Below are positions 5,792 through 9,412 of a stretch of DNA of 9,412 nt, piece after piece. The stretch's first letter is position 1. Each line of letters starts with the position of its first letter. This DNA is from an uncultured Lachnospiraceae bacterium (GTDB taxonomy: Bacteria > Bacillota > Clostridia > Lachnospirales > Lachnospiraceae), in contig CADCRB010000097.1 in the NCBI GenBank assembly GCA_902803745.1, forward strand, positions 1 through 9,412. Reading direction: 5' to 3'. A program made the position numbers and the translations under genes. The notes under the pieces were generated by a model that was given only the letters and a program-made list of their open reading frames with translations, did not search any database and had not been told where the DNA came from.

Positions 5792-7219
5792 ATGAAAGAT
5801 GATATTAAAGTCATGGCGCGGGCTTTATGCATAATGAGCCTGACGCTTATTGTCAATCTTGTTTTTCTGCACCTTATCATTTATGCTGCGCCTCAAAACG
5901 GCATAGAGGCGATAGATGCCGCAGGACGCGAGGTGAGATTTGACGGTGATGGAAACGCCGTAAATGTCGGACCGGTCAGGTTCTTGTTTGACACAGACAG
6001 ACTGGATGACGGAGAGATGTATCTTTATGATGACGGAGAAAGCGATCTCTTAAATCCTGTGGAGGATGGAGAATATGATCTTTTCCCGGAGGACAAAGAC
6101 GCGGCGGTCTCTTTTTATAAAAGATCGCCGGAAAGGGATGATGCATCCCTTTTGGGCACTTATCATGTGAGCTTTAAGGAAGGCATATTTGAGGCTCCCA
6201 AGGCTCAGATCACGGAATGTGAAGAGGGTATTCTTGTCACTGTTTATCCCCTGGACAATTCCTTTGTGTACTGTGAAATAAACGGACCAAAGAACGGAGA
6301 GCTCGAAGAGATAACGGAGAAAACAGATTTTTTGCTGGATACGGACGGAGAATACCAGATCGCTGTTTATGGCGAGGACGGACTTGGACACAGGACCTAT
6401 GCGGATATCCCTTCCAGCATTGTGCTCGACCGGACCGGACCTGTGATATCAGCTTCGGAAGCCGAGATCAAAGAGGACAGGCTTTCATTGCTCCTTAGCG
6501 CAGCAGATGACCTCTCGGGACTTTCCCAGGTCACTGTTTCAAAAGGAAATACAGTGCTTTACCGGGGAACCGGAAATAAAGAGAAGGTGATCATCGACAT
6601 ATCACGACTGCCATACGGCACCAGCAGATATGACATTACGGCATATGACAATGCCTCCAATGTAACTGATGAATACTTTACGGTCGAAAAGAAGGACGAT
6701 AAAGCCCCTGAGCTTACATTAAAAGGAGCATCCGATAAAGGAGTATACGGACGCGAAGTGAAGATCGACGCAGAGGCATCCGACGATTCCGGCAAAGAAT
6801 GCGTTCTTAAGGAGACTGTGTCTGTCTATGATCTTTCGGGAAAATACGAAGGAGAGGAGACATATGATAAGAAAAGCCTGACATTTGATAAAAGCGGGAT
6901 ATACATCATCCGCGCCGAGGCTTCAGATGAGACAGGCAATAAGACGGCACGAAGTCTGGCTTTTGCCATAGACAGAAAATCTCCGGTCATCAGGGGCCTG
7001 ATGGGACTGAACGGCAGCAGCCTGAAAAGCTTTATGATAAAAAACACCGAGGAGCTGGCATACGACGACAGCATGGTACAGGTAAAGATGATCCTGAACG
7101 GTATGGATTATAATGGTGAAAAGATCACAAAGGCCGGGAAATACAGGCTTGTCCTCAAAGCGTCTGACGAGCTTGGGAATACCAACACAGAAGACATCGG
7201 CTTTGAGATAAGGAATTAA
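5792..7219 (+). CDS. Exported protein with repeated Ig-like modules, function unknown
   Basis: This 475-residue protein begins with a short charged segment, a hydrophobic stretch (about 11-31) and YAAPQ, so it is either cleaved after the alanines or held as a signal anchor; the rest lies outside the cell. Residues about 40-135 are very acidic (runs such as LYDDGESDLL) and match nothing I know. From about 135 on, beta-rich modules of roughly 85-100 residues repeat. Module ends share a strand motif: EYQIAVYGEDGLGH (187-200), RYDITAYDNASN (279-290), IYIIRAEASDETGN (370-383), KYRLVLKASDELGN (450-463). Module starts share DRTGPVI (213-219), DDKAPEL (302-308), DRKSPVI (394-400). This is the pattern of bacterial Ig-like/cadherin-like domains. 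There is no LPxTG, S-layer homology or catalytic motif. AAGGAG lies 12 bases before the ATG. It is a likely surface or secreted structural protein; the specific role is unknown. Confidence 0.8.
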   Translation: MKDDIKVMARALCIMSLTLIVNLVFLHLIIYAAPQNGIEAIDAAGREVRFDGDGNAVNVGPVRFLFDTDRLDDGEMYLYDDGESDLLNPVEDGEYDLFPEDKDAAVSFYKRSPERDDASLLGTYHVSFKEGIFEAPKAQITECEEGILVTVYPLDNSFVYCEINGPKNGELEEITEKTDFLLDTDGEYQIAVYGEDGLGHRTYADIPSSIVLDRTGPVISASEAEIKEDRLSLLLSAADDLSGLSQVTVSKGNTVLYRGTGNKEKVIIDISRLPYGTSRYDITAYDNASNVTDEYFTVEKKDDKAPELTLKGASDKGVYGREVKIDAEASDDSGKECVLKETVSVYDLSGKYEGEETYDKKSLTFDKSGIYIIRAEASDETGNKTARSLAFAIDRKSPVIRGLMGLNGSSLKSFMIKNTEELAYDDSMVQVKMILNGMDYNGEKITKAGKYRLVLKASDELGNTNTEDIGFEIRN

Positions 7220-7231
7220 ATTTGATATACT
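7203..7231 (+). promoter_or_regulatory. Sigma-A promoter for ispG-polC
   Basis: TTGAGA (7203-7208) and TATACT (7226-7231) are exactly 17 bases apart and each matches the consensus at five of six positions. The -35 lies inside the last codons of the Ig-like gene and the -10 in the 42-base gap. Transcription would start near 7238, shortly before the GGAGAAGG binding site (7249-7256). This separates ispG-polC from the upstream gene, at least in part. Confidence 0.65.
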
Positions 7232-7261
7232 TGTTGGCATCTGAAACAGGAGAAGGTATCA

Positions 7262-8320
7262 ATGTACAGAGACAATACAAAGGTAATACATATCGGTGAC
7301 AGAGTCATCGGCGGAGGCAATCCGATACTCATCCAGTCCATGACAAATACCAAGACAGCGGATATTACGGCGACTGTAAAGCAGATATCCGAGCTTGAAG
7401 AAGCCGGCTGTGACATAGTCAGGTGTACGGTGCCGGATGAGGACTCGGCCAGGGCGATATCCGAAATAAAGAAGCATATCCATATACCGCTGGTAGCGGA
7501 TATTCATTTTGACTACCGGATGGCTGTTATGGCAATTGAAAACGGAGCCGATAAGATCAGGATCAATCCCGGTAATATTGGCGGCGAAGAGAAGCTGCTT
7601 AAGGTCGTGTCTGCTGCAAAAGAAAGAGGGATCCCCATACGGGTCGGAGTGAACTCCGGATCTCTCGAAAAGGAAATTGTTGACAGGTACGGCGGCGTTA
7701 CAGCTGAGGGAATAGTCGAATCTGCGCTGGATAAGGTGCATATGATAGAAAATGCCGGATATGAGAATATCGTAGTATCCATAAAGTCATCGGACGTGAT
7801 GATGGCGGTTAAGGCCCATGAGGCATTGGCTCCGGAATGTCCCTATCCTTTGCATGTAGGCATCACGGAGGCGGGTTCTTTAGTTTCCGGAAATATAAAA
7901 TCCGGTGTCGGAATAGGCATAATCCTTTATGAAGGAATAGGAGATACCATCCGTGTATCCCTTACCGGTGATCCGGTAGAAGAGGTAAAGAGCGCGCGTA
8001 TCATCCTGAGATCCCTCGGACTTCTGAAAGGAGGGGTTGAGATAGTATCCTGTCCTACTTGCGGGCGTACCGACATAGATCTTATTGCCCTTGAAGGCAG
8101 GGTAGAAAAGATGCTGACAAAATACAGGGATCTTAATATTAAGGTAGCCGTGATGGGCTGTGCCGTGAACGGACCCGGAGAAGCCAGGGAGGCTGACATT
8201 GGTGTCGCCGGAGGGCGAGGCGAGGGCCTTATCATCAGAAAGGGTGAAGTGATAAGAAAGGTCCCTGAGGCTGATATAGTGGGGGCATTGGAAGATGAGC
8301 TCAAAAAAGCCTTTCTTTGA
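7262..8320 (+). CDS. ispG: 4-hydroxy-3-methylbut-2-en-1-yl diphosphate synthase (flavodoxin/ferredoxin)
   Basis: IspG carries out the penultimate step of the MEP pathway: reductive ring opening of methylerythritol cyclodiphosphate to HMBPP in the cytosol, using electrons from flavodoxin or ferredoxin. The 352-residue length is right for the bacterial two-domain form. The TIM-barrel part shows PILIQSMTNT (21-30), VADIHFDYR (78-86) and KIRINPGNIGG (98-108). The iron-sulfur part shows CPTCGR (264-269) and MGCAVNGPGEA (298-308), so C264, C267, C300 and E307 can ligate the 4Fe-4S cluster, the same pattern as in the Aquifex enzyme. GGAGAAGG lies five bases before the ATG. Its last 26 bases overlap polC in another frame. 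In many Clostridia dxr and rseP lie just upstream; here an Ig-like gene does. No key residue is missing. Confidence 0.97.
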   Translation: MYRDNTKVIHIGDRVIGGGNPILIQSMTNTKTADITATVKQISELEEAGCDIVRCTVPDEDSARAISEIKKHIHIPLVADIHFDYRMAVMAIENGADKIRINPGNIGGEEKLLKVVSAAKERGIPIRVGVNSGSLEKEIVDRYGGVTAEGIVESALDKVHMIENAGYENIVVSIKSSDVMMAVKAHEALAPECPYPLHVGITEAGSLVSGNIKSGVGIGIILYEGIGDTIRVSLTGDPVEEVKSARIILRSLGLLKGGVEIVSCPTCGRTDIDLIALEGRVEKMLTKYRDLNIKVAVMGCAVNGPGEAREADIGVAGGRGEGLIIRKGEVIRKVPEADIVGALEDELKKAFL

Positions 8321-9412
8321 TGTTTTTCCCGCATACAGTCCTGACTCACAGGAAATAAGGGAGATACTGTCCGATACAGCGGTCACCGGTATCAGCATGG
8401 CATCGGACAGATCGATGGTAGAGGTCAGTATCTCCTGTCCTCATCCTGTTCATATCAAGGACATATATGTCATCCAGAAGGAGCTTGCAAGGAGTCTTGA
8501 CAGCAAAGGCAGGGTGAAGGTAAAGCTGCATGAGCATTTCGTATTATCTTCACAGTATAATGCAGCTAATTTTTATGATGAATTCAAGGGCAGCATCTCG
8601 TACGGTATGAAGGCTGATCAGCCTGTCATGTTTTCAGTATACCAAAAAGCAAAGAAGAGATTTGAGGATAACGATCATCTTACGGTGACTCTTGAGGATA
8701 CCATTGTAGCTCATGAACTTGCAGAAAGACTGAGAGATTATCTGACAGGGATCTTTTCTGACAAGGCAGGGCTTTCTTTTTCTGTAAAGATAGATTATGA
8801 GAAACCTGAGCCCTCGCCTGAAAGACTTGAAGCGGAAAAGAGGATAAGACAGGAGATAGCTGTGATATCTGAAAGAGCACAGCAGGCAGCTCAAAAGCCG
8901 GCAGCTCCAAAGCAGACGAAACAGTACCGCAAGCCATCAGGAGACAGCTACAGGAATAAGCAGGGCTATACAAAAGGCAGCGCCAATATGGATGATCCTG
9001 CGGTCATCTATAAGAGGGACGTACAGGAGCAGTCCATTCCTATTTCGGATATCGATACAGAGCAGGGCGAGGTCACCATAAGGGGTGAGGTCATATCCTA
9101 TGAAGATAAGGAAGTAAGAGAAGGCACTCTCCTTATGATGAAATTTGATATCACGGATTATACCGATACAGTAGGCGTCAGGATTTTTCCCCCGGTTGAG
9201 CTCGGCAAAAAGCTCAGAGAAGATATAGCAGTCGGTAAGTTTCTTAAGATCAGGGGTGTCTTTTCCCTTGGAAAGCATGATCATGAACCGACAATAGGAA
9301 TGGTCAGCGGGATACGCAGGATAGAAGACTTCAGACAAAAGCGTGAGGACAATGCAGTAAGAAAGCGGGTGGAGCTGCACTGCCATACCACGATGCGCAA
9401 TATGGACGCAGT
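8295..9412 (+). CDS. polC: DNA polymerase III subunit alpha, PolC type (N-terminal 372 residues; 3' end beyond window)
   Basis: PolC is the main replicative polymerase of low-GC Gram-positive bacteria, with built-in 3'-5' exonuclease. The visible part holds the N-terminal domain (about 1-170), a Gln/Lys/Ala/Pro-rich linker (about 180-245), the OB-fold (about 248-345, with VTIRGEVISYEDKEVREGT at 260-278 and FDITDYTDTVGVRIF at 284-298), and the beginning of the PHP domain, KRVELHCHT (357-365), whose H362-x-H364 are metal ligands. The exonuclease, polymerase and remaining domains lie beyond base 9412. ATG 8295 is the likely start: an in-frame TAG at 8277-8279 excludes any earlier start, and GGGGG (8281-8285) lies nine bases before it. 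It overlaps ispG by 26 bases, so the two are co-transcribed and probably coupled. There is no sign of a frameshift. Confidence 0.95.
   Translation, partial: MSSKKPFFDVFPAYSPDSQEIREILSDTAVTGISMASDRSMVEVSISCPHPVHIKDIYVIQKELARSLDSKGRVKVKLHEHFVLSSQYNAANFYDEFKGSISYGMKADQPVMFSVYQKAKKRFEDNDHLTVTLEDTIVAHELAERLRDYLTGIFSDKAGLSFSVKIDYEKPEPSPERLEAEKRIRQEIAVISERAQQAAQKPAAPKQTKQYRKPSGDSYRNKQGYTKGSANMDDPAVIYKRDVQEQSIPISDIDTEQGEVTIRGEVISYEDKEVREGTLLMMKFDITDYTDTVGVRIFPPVELGKKLREDIAVGKFLKIRGVFSLGKHDHEPTIGMVSGIRRIEDFRQKREDNAVRKRVELHCHTTMRNMDA

Noticed and set aside
1..9412. Mobile element, CRISPR array, riboswitch, tRNA or defence system
   Set aside because: I looked for transposase or integrase motifs, regularly spaced direct repeats, tRNA cloverleaf arms and long structured leaders and saw none; gaps between genes are all shorter than 300 bases.

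Overview
The window looks like chromosomal core-genome sequence from a Firmicute of class Clostridia, most likely a Lachnospiraceae member related to Butyrivibrio. The basis is a PolC-type polymerase gene directly behind ispG, split chromate-transporter genes, strong AAGGAGG-type ribosome binding sites, sigma-A-like promoters, moderate GC and heavy use of ATA (Ile) and AGA/AGG (Arg) codons. The genus is an inference. All genes read on the + strand. I see no transposase, integrase, phage gene, CRISPR array, tRNA or rRNA.

Layout. (1) Bases 1-96 are the 3' end of a glutamate dehydrogenase gene. Three consecutive hairpins follow, then a clear intrinsic terminator (about 215-246). (2) Bases 305-1186 encode a PilZ-domain protein that ends in a four-cysteine zinc-ribbon-like module, probably a cyclic-di-GMP effector. 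(3) A good extended -10 promoter (1202-1230) and a leader hairpin precede a run of five genes (1296-5669): a CPA2-type cation/proton antiporter, the two half-size subunits of a chromate transporter, an inositol-monophosphatase-family phosphatase, and a long AlaX-type alanyl-tRNA editing protein. The two chromate genes overlap by four bases and the phosphatase starts four bases later, so those three are surely co-transcribed. The antiporter and the AlaX gene are probably in the same unit, since no terminator is seen. (4) Bases 5792-7219 encode an exported protein with repeated Ig-like modules and no recognised function. (5) A promoter lying across the end of that gene (7203-7231) drives ispG (non-mevalonate isoprenoid pathway). 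ispG overlaps the start of polC (replicative DNA polymerase III alpha), which runs off the window after 372 codons.

How the parts fit together. The antiporter and chromate-transporter pair are both inner-membrane ion transporters under one promoter, which suggests a cation/anion homeostasis cassette. Phosphatase and AlaX are soluble housekeeping or quality-control enzymes that share the transcript without an obvious pathway link. The ispG-polC pair is a conserved Clostridia arrangement. Its usual upstream neighbours (dxr, rseP) are not here; the Ig-like gene takes their place.

No wholly new system is evident. The points most worth a second look are the PilZ plus zinc-ribbon architecture, the hairpin cluster behind gdhA, the unassigned Ig-like surface protein and its position before ispG, and the promoter elements.
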